A DNA stretch of 12,129 nucleotides from NCBI GenBank assembly GCA_001821455.1, contig MHLY01000009.1, forward strand, positions 19,166 through 31,294, read 5' to 3'. A program made the position numbers and the translations under genes. Each line of letters starts with the position of its first letter. The first letter of the stretch is position 1. Below the pieces are notes generated by a model. The model did no database searches. It saw only the letters and a list, made by a program, of their open reading frames with translations, and was not told where the DNA came from. The DNA comes from Candidatus Nealsonbacteria bacterium RBG_13_42_11 (GTDB lineage Bacteria; Patescibacteriota; Minisyncoccia; Minisyncoccales; RBG-13-42-11). Shown here piece after piece: positions 6,471 through 11,508 of this stretch.

Positions 6471-6572
6471 TAAATAAAAAGGTGGGTGTCGCAGTAAGGC
6501 GTAGATTACCAAATTATCCTTGCTGCGACACCGCACCAATGAGGAGGGTGAATGTTATTTTAAAGAATATCT
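6471..6572 (-). ncRNA. Candidate small RNA or attenuator leader of about 100 nt
   Basis: A promoter (6579-6606) starts a transcript near 6572 that contains no ORF of note and ends in a strong hairpin with TTTTTATTT. In the hairpin GGTGTCGCAGCAAGG (6518-6532) pairs with CCTTACTGCGACACC (6485-6499) over 15 pairs, one of them a wobble. Four more pairs extend it beyond one bulged base (6481-6484 with 6534-6537). The loop is 18 bases. The unpaired segment before it contains CACCCTCCTC, which is complementary to SD sequences such as GGAGGG and GGAGG. It could act in trans as an antisense-type RNA, or in cis as an attenuator for the AEP-like gene. The separate promoter at 6438-6465 slightly favours an independent RNA. 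No known family is recognised. Confidence 0.5.
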
Positions 6573-6578
6573 GTTCTT

Positions 6579-6606
6579 ATTATACCCTATGAAATAAAAA
6601 AATCAA
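6579..6606 (-). promoter_or_regulatory. Promoter of the candidate small RNA
   Basis: The -35 TTGATT (6601-6606) and perfect -10 TATAAT (6579-6584) are 16 bases apart on the minus strand. A short inverted repeat, AAGAA-6-TTCTT, lies at the expected start site and could be an operator. The promoter lies between the terminator of the 6663-7028 gene and the small RNA hairpin. Confidence 0.65.
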
Positions 6607-6611
6607 GAGGT

Positions 6612-6646
6612 GAAATAAAAAGTGGCTCCGTCCGAAGCAGAGCCAC
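6612..6646 (-). terminator. Rho-independent terminator after the 121-aa gene
   Basis: GTGGCTC (minus strand, 6640-6646) pairs with GAGCCAC (6622-6628) around an 11-base loop and is followed by TTTTTATTT. It starts 16 bases after the stop codon of the 6663-7028 gene. Confidence 0.8.
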
Positions 6647-6662
6647 CTATTATGTAATTTAT

Positions 6663-7028
6663 CTATCCTCCAAACGGCGAAAGCCCTAAACTTTTGTAAA
6701 TATTATTAACTGATTTACGATTCTCTGCACCGACATTATGGTCGGCATCGAGGTTACCTCTTTGAGTAAAAGGGGTTTGGTCCCTCCAAGTCCTGTGATA
6801 CTGCCCCTCGCAGGCAACCATAATATCGCTGAAAGATTTGCCCTGTTTTGCTGCAGTCAGAAAAATTTCTCCAATCGCGATTTTACCCGGAAAAGAGAAT
6901 CCCCTGCTAAGAAACGAGTAAATCTCCCTTCTTTGCGTTCTAGAGAAATACTTCTCCAGTTCCTTTTTTATCTCGCCCCACCTCTCATTCAACCCTTGCT
7001 CTTTTGTTTTCTCGCTCGTTTGTTCCAT
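6663..7028 (-). CDS. Unknown small charged protein (121 aa)
   Basis: Not recognised. The ATG at 7026-7028 is preceded by AAGGAGGG with a good spacing of four to six bases, so the start is well supported. The N-terminal 35 residues are charged and probably helical (K, E, R rich). The middle (about 36-75) contains R-R-E-I-Y-S-F-L-S-R-G and an aliphatic helix; the C-terminal third is polar and ends G-L-S-P-F-G-G. No signal peptide, membrane segment or cysteine pair is visible. The segment N-L-D-A-D-H-N-V-G-A-E-N (about 92-103) superficially resembles the last RuvC motif of TnpB proteins (D-x-D-x-N-A-A-x-N), but the zinc finger and the rest of such a protein are missing, so this is probably chance. 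It is a single-gene transcription unit with its own promoter and terminator. Confidence 0.6.
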   Translation of the reverse strand: MEQTSEKTKEQGLNERWGEIKKELEKYFSRTQRREIYSFLSRGFSFPGKIAIGEIFLTAAKQGKSFSDIMVACEGQYHRTWRDQTPFTQRGNLDADHNVGAENRKSVNNIYKSLGLSPFGG

Positions 7029-7055
7029 TGCGCCCTCCTTTTTTATGATGGTGTC

Positions 7056-7084
7056 ATATTATAGATTATCCTTAAAAAAGTCAA
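7056..7084 (-). promoter_or_regulatory. Promoter of the 121-aa gene with overlapping inverted repeat
   Basis: The -35 TTGACT (7079-7084) has TAATAT at 17 bases (7056-7061), or TATAAT at 15 bases (7058-7063). An inverted repeat TATGA-5-TCATA (7044-7058) overlaps the downstream edge of the -10 and could be an operator. Confidence 0.65.
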
Positions 7085-7091
7085 CACTACA

Positions 7092-7130
7092 CTAAAAAAT
7101 AAAAGAGCCTCATTTAAAACGGGGCTCTTT
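7092..7130 (-). terminator. Terminator of the two-gene unit 8106-7148
   Basis: AAAGAGCC (minus strand, 7123-7130) pairs with GGCTCTTT (7102-7109), eight pairs, followed by a T-rich tract TTTTATTTTTT. A second hairpin, AAATTCC-5-GGAATTT (7131-7149), sits directly before it and overlaps the stop codon, making a tandem structure at the 3' end. Confidence 0.75.
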
Positions 7131-7147
7131 AAATTCCTTCTCGGAAT

Positions 7148-7543
7148 TTAGTTTTTAGGTTTTATTTCTCCTTTCTGGAGTTTATTATAAAGTTCTTTAA
7201 CGTCTTCCAGTGTATTTCCGCTTATCCGGCAAAGCGGAACTTCCTTTCCTTCGTACGGTCGCGTTTCTATTATAGCGGTAGCGCTTTCGTGGGAATAGTT
7301 GCCACAGACCTGTTCGGCAGGTACTAATAGCCAATCATGAATAGCCACTTTCTCCACTATATCTTTTACTACCGCCAAGATGGGATCTTTAAAAGAAGAA
7401 ACATCAATATGGAACTGCTTCCCATTTCGGTAAAGTTCCCTCTTGCCAAGATAATAGTTTATCGGGCCAGCAGGGTTTTTCTCTTCTCTAAAACCCTCTA
7501 ATTCTTTGACTTTCTCTTCCAAAAAAACGCAGATCGTTGGCAT
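7148..7543 (-). CDS. Unknown protein (131 aa), second gene of a two-gene unit
   Basis: Not recognised. The ATG at 7541-7543 is chosen because AGAGGTGA ends five bases before it; a GTG at 7552 would add three residues but has poor spacing. It begins five bases after the stop of the 7549-8106 gene, and its SD lies inside the end of that gene, so the two are surely co-transcribed and probably coupled. The protein looks soluble, mixed alpha/beta, with I-C-V-F-L at the N-terminus, an acidic-basic helix after it, and a lysine-rich C-terminus (E-D-V-K-E-L-Y-N-K-L-Q-K-G). Two cysteines (about residues 81 and 104) do not form a recognisable metal motif. Tandem hairpins end the unit. Function is not assignable from sequence alone. 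Confidence 0.6.
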   Translation of the reverse strand: MPTICVFLEEKVKELEGFREEKNPAGPINYYLGKRELYRNGKQFHIDVSSFKDPILAVVKDIVEKVAIHDWLLVPAEQVCGNYSHESATAIIETRPYEGKEVPLCRISGNTLEDVKELYNKLQKGEIKPKN

Positions 7544-7548
7544 TTTCC

Positions 7549-8106
7549 TCACCTCTTTAATTGGTAAATTACCGGTCCTTCTTCGTTGAAAAATCCTTTT
7601 ATTTTATAATAAATTTCTTCCTTCTGTTCCGGCACAACCCCGACAAGCAAAATATTGCTTTTAGTCATCCCGCACCGCGGCCGCAGCAACCCGTTTCCAA
7701 TTGTCACCTCGGCATTAATATGAATGGGTTCAACCCGCTCAGTGTATTTACGCATAACTGATCGAGTTTTTTCATTTATCTTTTCCCAATTCACACGCCT
7801 TAAAGCCACCATTTCAACGTATCCGTATATGTCTTTTGAAACCTTCCTTCTATTTAACGGATACAATATTTTCCCCTCGATAAATAGATTTTTCTTCTTA
7901 AAATCCTCCATTAGATTCGCGAGAGTAACGTCTTCGTTTCCTTCACCCCTAATAAAGGGCATTATAATCTTCGTTCCGAAAAATTCATTGTTCGCCCCCA
8001 TCTCAATTAACAAATCTTTCCTGGTGACAAACAGCCTTTCATAGGGCAAGGAAGTCGTTCTGATTCCTATTATTTTCCCCTTGATTGGAACCGCAATTGC
8101 TTTCAT
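7549..8106 (-). CDS. Unknown protein (185 aa), first gene of a two-gene unit
   Basis: Not recognised. The ATG at 8104-8106 follows AAAGGAGG with five to six bases of spacing, one of the best ribosome binding sites in the window. The N-terminal 20 residues (V-P-I-K-G-K-I-I-G-I-R) look like beta strands. The protein is basic in the middle (K-V-S-K-D around 88-92, R-R-V-N-W-E-K at 103-109, and R-S-V-M-R-K-Y following). Strand-rich segments I-H-I-N-A-E-V-T-I-G-N-G and N-I-L-L-V-G-V-V-P follow, and it ends basic. No transmembrane helix or catalytic motif stands out. It is transcribed with the 131-aa gene from a promoter just after the terminator of the small basic protein gene. The excess of positive charge is compatible with nucleic-acid binding, but nothing more specific supports that. 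Confidence 0.6.
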   Translation of the reverse strand: MKAIAVPIKGKIIGIRTTSLPYERLFVTRKDLLIEMGANNEFFGTKIIMPFIRGEGNEDVTLANLMEDFKKKNLFIEGKILYPLNRRKVSKDIYGYVEMVALRRVNWEKINEKTRSVMRKYTERVEPIHINAEVTIGNGLLRPRCGMTKSNILLVGVVPEQKEEIYYKIKGFFNEEGPVIYQLKR

Positions 8107-8172
8107 TTCTTCCTCCTTTTATAGTTTTTCTTCCCAAGTTAAGGAACTGCCTATCCTCCTTCTTGTGAATAA

Positions 8173-8200
8173 AATCTACCACACTTCCAAAAAAAATCAA
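8173..8200 (-). promoter_or_regulatory. Probable promoter of the 8106-7148 unit
   Basis: The -35 TTGATT (8195-8200) and a weak -10 TAGATT (8173-8178) are 16 bases apart; the -10 is preceded by TGG, a TGn extension. The leader of about 60 bases contains a second AAGGAGG (about 8156-8162) that has no start codon at a useful distance. Confidence 0.45.
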
Positions 8201-8206
8201 GCCCAG

Positions 8207-8241
8207 TACCAAAAAATCGCCAATCAGGCGATTTTTTGGTA
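8207..8241. terminator. Strong bidirectional hairpin terminator (repeat copy 1)
   Basis: ACCAAAAAATCGCC (8208-8221) pairs perfectly with GGCGATTTTTTGGT (8227-8240) around AATCA, and one further pair extends it (8207 with 8241). The T-tract inside the stem makes it work in either direction. It lies seven bases after the stop of the 40-aa gene. Bases 8212-8240 recur, inverted and identical over 29 bases, at 10461-10489. Confidence 0.8.
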
Positions 8242-8247
8242 TAAATC

Positions 8248-8370
8248 TTATTTATGCTTTCTTTTGTTTGCCTTGGCTTCAAGCATCAGCCGCTTTGTTT
8301 CCAATCGCTTCTTGGTTTTATGAGAATGCGATTTTCTATGTTTTCCGATTCCGTTTCTTCTTTTTGCCAT
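8248..8370 (-). CDS. Very basic 40-aa small protein
   Basis: A short ORF with ATG at 8368-8370 and TAA at 8248-8250. It starts M-A-K-R-R-N-G-I-G-K-H-R-K-S-H and is dominated by lysine, arginine and histidine through to its K-R-K-H-K end, with one short non-basic stretch around L-M-L-E-A. The composition is that of a small ribosomal or nucleic-acid-binding protein, though I cannot match it to a named ribosomal protein. Support for a real gene: a good promoter (TTGATT-17-TATAGT) about 50 bases upstream, a strong terminator right after the stop, and an open frame starting with the M-A-K typical of small ribosomal proteins. Like the core genes and unlike the block below it, it has no SD sequence. 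Gene-calling programs with a length cut-off could miss it. Confidence 0.65.
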   Translation of the reverse strand: MAKRRNGIGKHRKSHSHKTKKRLETKRLMLEAKANKRKHK

Positions 8371-8418
8371 GTAGATATTTTATTAATTAATGTGATTTAA
8401 TTTGACCCCTCGTTTAAG

Positions 8419-8447
8419 ACTATACAATATAAAACAGAAACAATCAA
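8419..8447 (-). promoter_or_regulatory. Promoter of the 40-aa basic protein gene
   Basis: The -35 TTGATT (8442-8447) and -10 TATAGT (8419-8424) are separated by the optimal 17 bases on the minus strand, giving a leader of about 40 bases without an SD sequence. Confidence 0.65.
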
Positions 8448-8536
8448 TCTTAATCAAGTTAGAGCATCTTGCCGACACCGGTCGGGCCTATTTCAATAAA
8501 TTTAAGTCTGCAGTAATTTTTTTATGTAATTCAATC

Positions 8537-9112
8537 CTAAACAAAACCCATAATTTTTTTGAGTAATTCGTCTTTTCCTTCTTTTGTTTTCGCGGAATAT
8601 GGCAAGACGGATACATGCGGCGCCTCTTTTTGAATAGATGAAATCTGTTTTTCCGCGGCGATCTTCTCTAATTTATCAATTTTGTTCGCGATAATAACAA
8701 CTTGATGTTTATTTTCTCCAAGAATTTTTATCATATCGCGATCAAGAACAGTCAAGCCGACTTTAACGTCAATAATTAAGAAAACCGCTTTAGGCCTGAC
8801 ATTGGAATACTTCACATACCAAAAAATTCTCTTAATCATTTTGTTGCGCTCCTTCATTGAACGCTTGGCATATCCATATCCCGGAAAATCCACAAAGTAA
8901 AAAGAATCATTGATGCGAAAAAAATTTGCCTCGCGGGTTTTTCCCGGGGTCTTGCTTACTTTTGCAAGATCTTTCTTATCAACTAAAGAGTTAATTACGC
9001 TTGATTTTCCCACATTGGAACGACCAAAAAAAGCGACCTGCGGCAAATTGTCTCCCAAGCCGTAATCGTCGCCAATAACTCCCTTAACAAATTCTGCTTT
9101 TGATATTTCCAT
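8537..9112 (-). CDS. engB: Ribosome biogenesis GTPase EngB (YsxC/YihA)
   Basis: TRAFAC-class GTPase needed for late assembly of the large ribosomal subunit. At 191 aa it has the normal length. GTPase motifs are all visible: G1 G-R-S-N-V-G-K-S (30-37), G2 with T-P-G-K-T-R (55-60), G3 D-F-P-G-Y-G-Y-A (75-82), G4 N-K-I-D (143-146) and G5 S-A-K (173-175). The combination of G-R-S-N-V-G-K-S with P-G-K-T-R and P-G-Y-G-Y-A is diagnostic of EngB. The ATG at 9110-9112 has no SD sequence, and no convincing promoter is visible in the 200 bases upstream, although several hairpins are. No clear terminator follows the stop. Confidence 0.95.
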   Translation of the reverse strand: MEISKAEFVKGVIGDDYGLGDNLPQVAFFGRSNVGKSSVINSLVDKKDLAKVSKTPGKTREANFFRINDSFYFVDFPGYGYAKRSMKERNKMIKRIFWYVKYSNVRPKAVFLIIDVKVGLTVLDRDMIKILGENKHQVVIIANKIDKLEKIAAEKQISSIQKEAPHVSVLPYSAKTKEGKDELLKKIMGFV

Positions 9113-9177
9113 ATTACGAGCGGAAGCGAGGATTATCCCCAGAGGTATAATTTCGACCGCTAGGAAAAATTATCTGA

Positions 9178-9276
9178 AGCTATTTTTACATTACTAAAAT
9201 AGCTGAAAGTATATTCATTATTCTACCACGAAATTCAAGTTGTGCTTGAATTTCCAGGAGGCTCCACGAAGTGGGG
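9178..9276. repeat. Three palindromes between rarA and engB
   Basis: Three inverted repeats lie close together. AGCTATTTT/AAAATAGCT (9178-9204) has a 9-base loop. A ten-pair hairpin at 9230-9254 has arms GAAATTCAAG and CTTGAATTTC around a 5-base loop. A short six-pair stem at 9262-9276 has arms CTCCAC and GTGGGG around GAA. None is followed by a convincing T-tract. They look like the dispersed palindromic sequences often found between CPR genes (from memory, not checked). Confidence 0.55.
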
Positions 9277-9281
9277 GAATC

Positions 9282-9306
9282 AAAAACCGCCTGCTTGGCG
9301 ATTTTT
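9282..9306. terminator. Terminator after rarA (degenerate repeat copy 2)
   Basis: In the minus-strand RNA AAAAATCGCC (9297-9306) pairs with GGCGGTTTTT (9282-9291), ten pairs including one U-G, around AAGCA. Reading the plus strand, the hairpin ends in seven Ts, so it may also stop transcription in that direction. The core resembles the hairpins at 8207-8241 and 10461-10489. Confidence 0.65.
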
Positions 9307-9318
9307 TTATCATACAAT

Positions 9319-10449
9319 CTATTGCCTTAAATACTTTTTTCCCTTTAATTGATCGGGTAGATAATCTTCTTTAGAATACTTCTCGTATCCCTTTCCATAA
9401 TTCAAATCCTCCATAAGCTTTGTTTCCGCATTCCGCAATCTTAAAGGAATGGGCAAATTTCCATACTTCTTTATGTCTTCCATTACAGCCATGTATGCGC
9501 TATATGAGCTTCTGTCTTTCTTGCATTGGCAAAGATAGACAACTCCGTGAGCTAAGTTAATACCGCACTCCGGCAATCCGATAATTTCCACTGCTCTGAA
9601 TACGTCGTTAGCTACAACCAAAGCCGTTGGTTGAGCCAATCCTATGTCTTCCGAAGCAAAGATAACCATTCTTCTGGCGATGAATTTCGGATTCTCTCCG
9701 GAATCAATCATTCTGGCCAGATAATACAAGGCAGCATCTGGTTGACTGGCTCTCATGCTTTTAATAAAAGCTGAGATTGTATTATAATGCTCCTCCCCTA
9801 CTTTATCGTATCTTAAAAATTTTGACTGCAAGGCGTTCTTTAGATTCTCTACGGTGATCTTCTTATAAAGTTCGTTCGTGTTTTCAAGCATGGTAATGGC
9901 CTGCCTTGCGTCTCCGTTTGCCATATTGATCAGCCAGTCAATTGATTTCTTGTCTAATTTGAATTTGGTTCGCTTAATAATGGTTTCCATCTCTTTATCT
10001 GAAAGTTCGTACAAAACAAAAATCCTGCAACGGGAAAGCAAGGGCGCAATTATTTCAAAGCTTGGATTTTCCGTAGTGGCTCCAATTAAAGTCATGTCCC
10101 CTCTTTCCACGTAAGGAAGCAGAAAATCTTGCTGAGCCTTATTGAAGCGATGAATTTCGTCCAAGAATAAAACCTTGGGATAGTTTTTTGTATCTTCCTC
10201 GATTATTTTCCTGATATCTGCCTTGCCGGCGGAAACCGCAGATAGTTCGTAAAACTTGGCATCCAAACTTTTGGCATATATTTTCGCCAGAGTTGTTTTT
10301 CCGGTTCCCGGCGGACCCCAAAAAACAAACGAAAACAGATGCTTTTTCTTTATGGCAACATTCAAAGGTTTTCCTTCGCCAACTAAATGATCTTGACCCA
10401 CGAATTCTTTCAAGGTCTTTGGCCTGATTTTTGAAGCTAACGGTTCCAT
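9319..10449 (-). CDS. rarA: Replication-associated recombination protein RarA (MgsA/WRNIP1 family AAA+ ATPase)
   Basis: AAA+ ATPase that acts at stalled replication forks and interacts with single-stranded-DNA-binding protein in characterised bacteria. The 376 aa show the N-terminal L-A-x-K-I-R-P-K-T-L-K-E-F-V-G-Q box (4-19), Walker A G-P-P-G-T-G-K-T (45-52), Walker B L-F-L-D-E-I-H-R-F-N (94-103), sensor 1 G-A-T-T-E-N-P (123-129) and the S-R-C-R segment (139-142). The family-specific stretch S-G-E-N-P-K-F-I-A-R-R and the S-E-D-I-G-L-A motif follow, then the C-terminal tetramerisation region. It is somewhat shorter than the usual 420-450 aa, partly through a short N-terminus. The ATG at 10447-10449 has no SD and lies only 11 bases after a terminator-like hairpin, which leaves its promoter unexplained. 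Confidence 0.93.
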   Translation of the reverse strand: MEPLASKIRPKTLKEFVGQDHLVGEGKPLNVAIKKKHLFSFVFWGPPGTGKTTLAKIYAKSLDAKFYELSAVSAGKADIRKIIEEDTKNYPKVLFLDEIHRFNKAQQDFLLPYVERGDMTLIGATTENPSFEIIAPLLSRCRIFVLYELSDKEMETIIKRTKFKLDKKSIDWLINMANGDARQAITMLENTNELYKKITVENLKNALQSKFLRYDKVGEEHYNTISAFIKSMRASQPDAALYYLARMIDSGENPKFIARRMVIFASEDIGLAQPTALVVANDVFRAVEIIGLPECGINLAHGVVYLCQCKKDRSSYSAYMAVMEDIKKYGNLPIPLRLRNAETKLMEDLNYGKGYEKYSKEDYLPDQLKGKKYLRQ

Positions 10450-10460
10450 TAATTCACTTT

Positions 10461-10489
10461 ACCAAAAAATCGCCTGATTGGCGATTTTT
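10461..10489. terminator. Hairpin just upstream of rarA (repeat copy 3)
   Basis: AAAAATCGCC (10465-10474) pairs with GGCGATTTTT (10480-10489) around TGATT. The 29 bases 10461-10489 are the exact reverse complement of 8212-8240. In the direction of rarA transcription the stem is followed by a T-rich stretch, so RNA polymerase arriving from upstream should largely stop here, 11 bases before the rarA ATG. Confidence 0.65.
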
Positions 10490-10504
10490 ATTAGCTATGC
10501 TATT

Positions 10505-10582
10505 CCCGTAGCCTTGGCGAAGGATAGCTGCGGGACTTGGATTCGAAGAGTTGCCCGAAGGCTCCGCCAGCGGCGGATCGGG
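10505..10582. repeat. Two GC-rich REP-like palindromes
   Basis: First element, 10505-10534: CCCGTAGC pairs with GCTGCGGG (one wobble), enclosing a small CTT/AAG stem around GGCG. Second element, 10554-10582: CCCGA pairs with TCGGG and TCCGCC with GGCGGA around AGC, with a 4-base bulge. Both are much richer in GC than their surroundings. The sequence CCTTCGCCAAGGCTACGG (minus strand) inside the first resembles a repeat I associate with CPR intergenic regions, where it often produces spurious ORFs; this is recollection, not a search result. Confidence 0.55.
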
Positions 10583-10585
10583 GGT

Positions 10586-10674
10586 CTTAGTTCTCACAAA
10601 CCCCACAGAAATAATTCGCAACCCCATTCGGGGTTTTGAATTATTCATGCTGTGTGCCCCGGTCTGGGACTAAG
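10586..10674. other. Long imperfect hairpin, possible structured RNA
   Basis: Nested complementary segments make one extended stem: CTTAGT 10586-10591 with 10669-10674; CAAACC 10597-10602 with GGTCTG 10661-10666 (one wobble); CACAG 10604-10608 with 10650-10654; AATAATTC 10610-10617 with 10638-10645; AACCCC 10620-10625 with 10630-10635 around an ATTC loop. About 31 base pairs in 89 bases is more than expected by chance. It follows the HEPN-like gene on the minus strand and lacks a T-tract, so it is not an ordinary terminator. An additional bulged stem (10682-10690 with 10737-10744) lies between it and the gene. Which strand is transcribed is unknown. Confidence 0.45.
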
Positions 10675-10743
10675 TCTTTAAGGAGGAATTTAGGTCTTTT
10701 TGGGTTCCCCCGCTGACGCGTCTAGGTCGGGCTCTTAATTCTC

Positions 10744-11502
10744 CTACTTCTTAGCCAAAATAATTTTTTCCGCTGCCATTGTGCCCGTAGGACTAATAAA
10801 ACAATCTCCTGATTGTTTATCGTATTCTATGAAGCGTGATTGATGAAGAGGTTTTAGAACCTTGCGATAAAAATCTGTTGGGTTTTTATATTCAATAGCC
10901 CGCAACAACCAACTCTTATTTAAAGGACTTTCATTAGATAAAAGAACTAACACTTGATCTTTAGCGGGCATACCAGAATCTAAAACCCTATTAATCTCTC
11001 CTATTTCCCATAAAATTTCTACTTGCCTTTTAACTATTGAGTTTACGAGTTTTTGCGTTTCTATTATTGAAAAGTTTGACTTAAGCCTGATAACTTCTGC
11101 GAGAATCCATTTTACTGTATATAAAATATAAGTCGCATCCATTTCGTTCGGTGAAATCATGCCAACGTGCCCAACGCCACGTTTACTTCTAATATTGTAT
11201 ATAGATTTTAATGCCCTTGGGATTATAATACGAAACGACTCGTCTCCTTTGGCGCGTTCGTACGATTGTAATACTGCATTGTCAAAATTAGATAATTTTT
11301 GCTTAAATGGTGTGTAATTATTAAATAATTCTTTTTCGATGGCGCGTCGGACAGATTCAACAAAATGCCCCGCGTCCAACTCGGATGGTTTCCATTTTTT
11401 TAATAAAAAATTGCCTTGAATTTCCTTAAAGGAATCTAGGATATGCGTTGAGATTTCTTCTCCAAACGCAAGTTTAAGAACCTTAAAAGCTTCTTTTTCC
11501 AT
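10744..11502 (-). CDS. Unknown protein with HEPN-like motif and C-terminal winged helix
   Basis: No named gene is recognised. The 252-aa protein appears to have two parts. The N-terminal 180 residues are helical and contain N103-I-R105-S-K-R-G-V-G-H112-V-G, an R-x6-H arrangement like the catalytic motif of HEPN ribonucleases and similar to the R-N-x-x-G-x-x-H-G of Abi_C-type proteins. A conserved-looking helix K-W-I-L-A-E-V-I-R-L (131-140) follows. The C-terminal 70 residues, from K-D-Q-V-L-V-L-L-S through F-Y-R-K-V-L-K-P-L-H-Q-S-R-F-I-E-Y to I-S-P-T-G, read as a winged helix-turn-helix with the final wing. It starts six bases after the stop of the 174-aa gene, with AAGGA about 11 bases before the ATG. 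An RNA-targeting toxin or abortive-infection effector is a reasonable hypothesis; a DNA-binding regulator is the main alternative. Confidence 0.6.
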   Translation of the reverse strand: MEKEAFKVLKLAFGEEISTHILDSFKEIQGNFLLKKWKPSELDAGHFVESVRRAIEKELFNNYTPFKQKLSNFDNAVLQSYERAKGDESFRIIIPRALKSIYNIRSKRGVGHVGMISPNEMDATYILYTVKWILAEVIRLKSNFSIIETQKLVNSIVKRQVEILWEIGEINRVLDSGMPAKDQVLVLLSNESPLNKSWLLRAIEYKNPTDFYRKVLKPLHQSRFIEYDKQSGDCFISPTGTMAAEKIILAKK

Positions 11503-11508
11503 AATTAC

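Noticed and set aside
6408..6539. 44-codon N-terminal extension of the AEP-like gene
   Set aside because: It would include a promoter, the terminator T-tract and half of the long hairpin. The TTG at 6407 has an ideal GGAGG, so the extension is treated as leader.
6738..7064. 108-aa open frame on the plus strand opposite the 121-aa gene
   Set aside because: Antisense to a gene with a good SD, promoter and terminator; it has no start signal of its own and a low-complexity cysteine/leucine-rich tail.
8081..8323. 80-aa plus-strand frame across 8081-8323
   Set aside because: It crosses a promoter and the perfect hairpin at 8207-8241 and is antisense to the better supported 40-aa gene.
8461..8515. 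Minus-strand frame reading F-I-E-I-G-P-T-G-V-G-K, like a Walker A motif, between the 40-aa gene and engB
   Set aside because: The frame is only about 15 residues, stops on both sides and lacks a start; it may be a gene remnant or chance, too little to annotate as a pseudogene.
10527..10600. Possible second tRNA, suggested by TTCGAATCCAAG on the minus strand
   Set aside because: The five bases before TTCGAAT (AACTC) cannot pair with CCAAG, and no D or anticodon arm follows.
10454..10648. 64-aa open frame on the minus strand upstream of rarA
   Set aside because: It runs through REP-like palindromes and the terminator hairpin, is rich in P, S, R and N, and resembles spurious proteins I remember from CPR intergenic repeats. 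No promoter or SD supports it.
10586..10743. tmRNA, SRP RNA or RNase P RNA
   Set aside because: None of their diagnostic segments (tag ORF and tRNA-like ends, GGAAGGAAGCAGCC-type loop, or P4-type core) is present.
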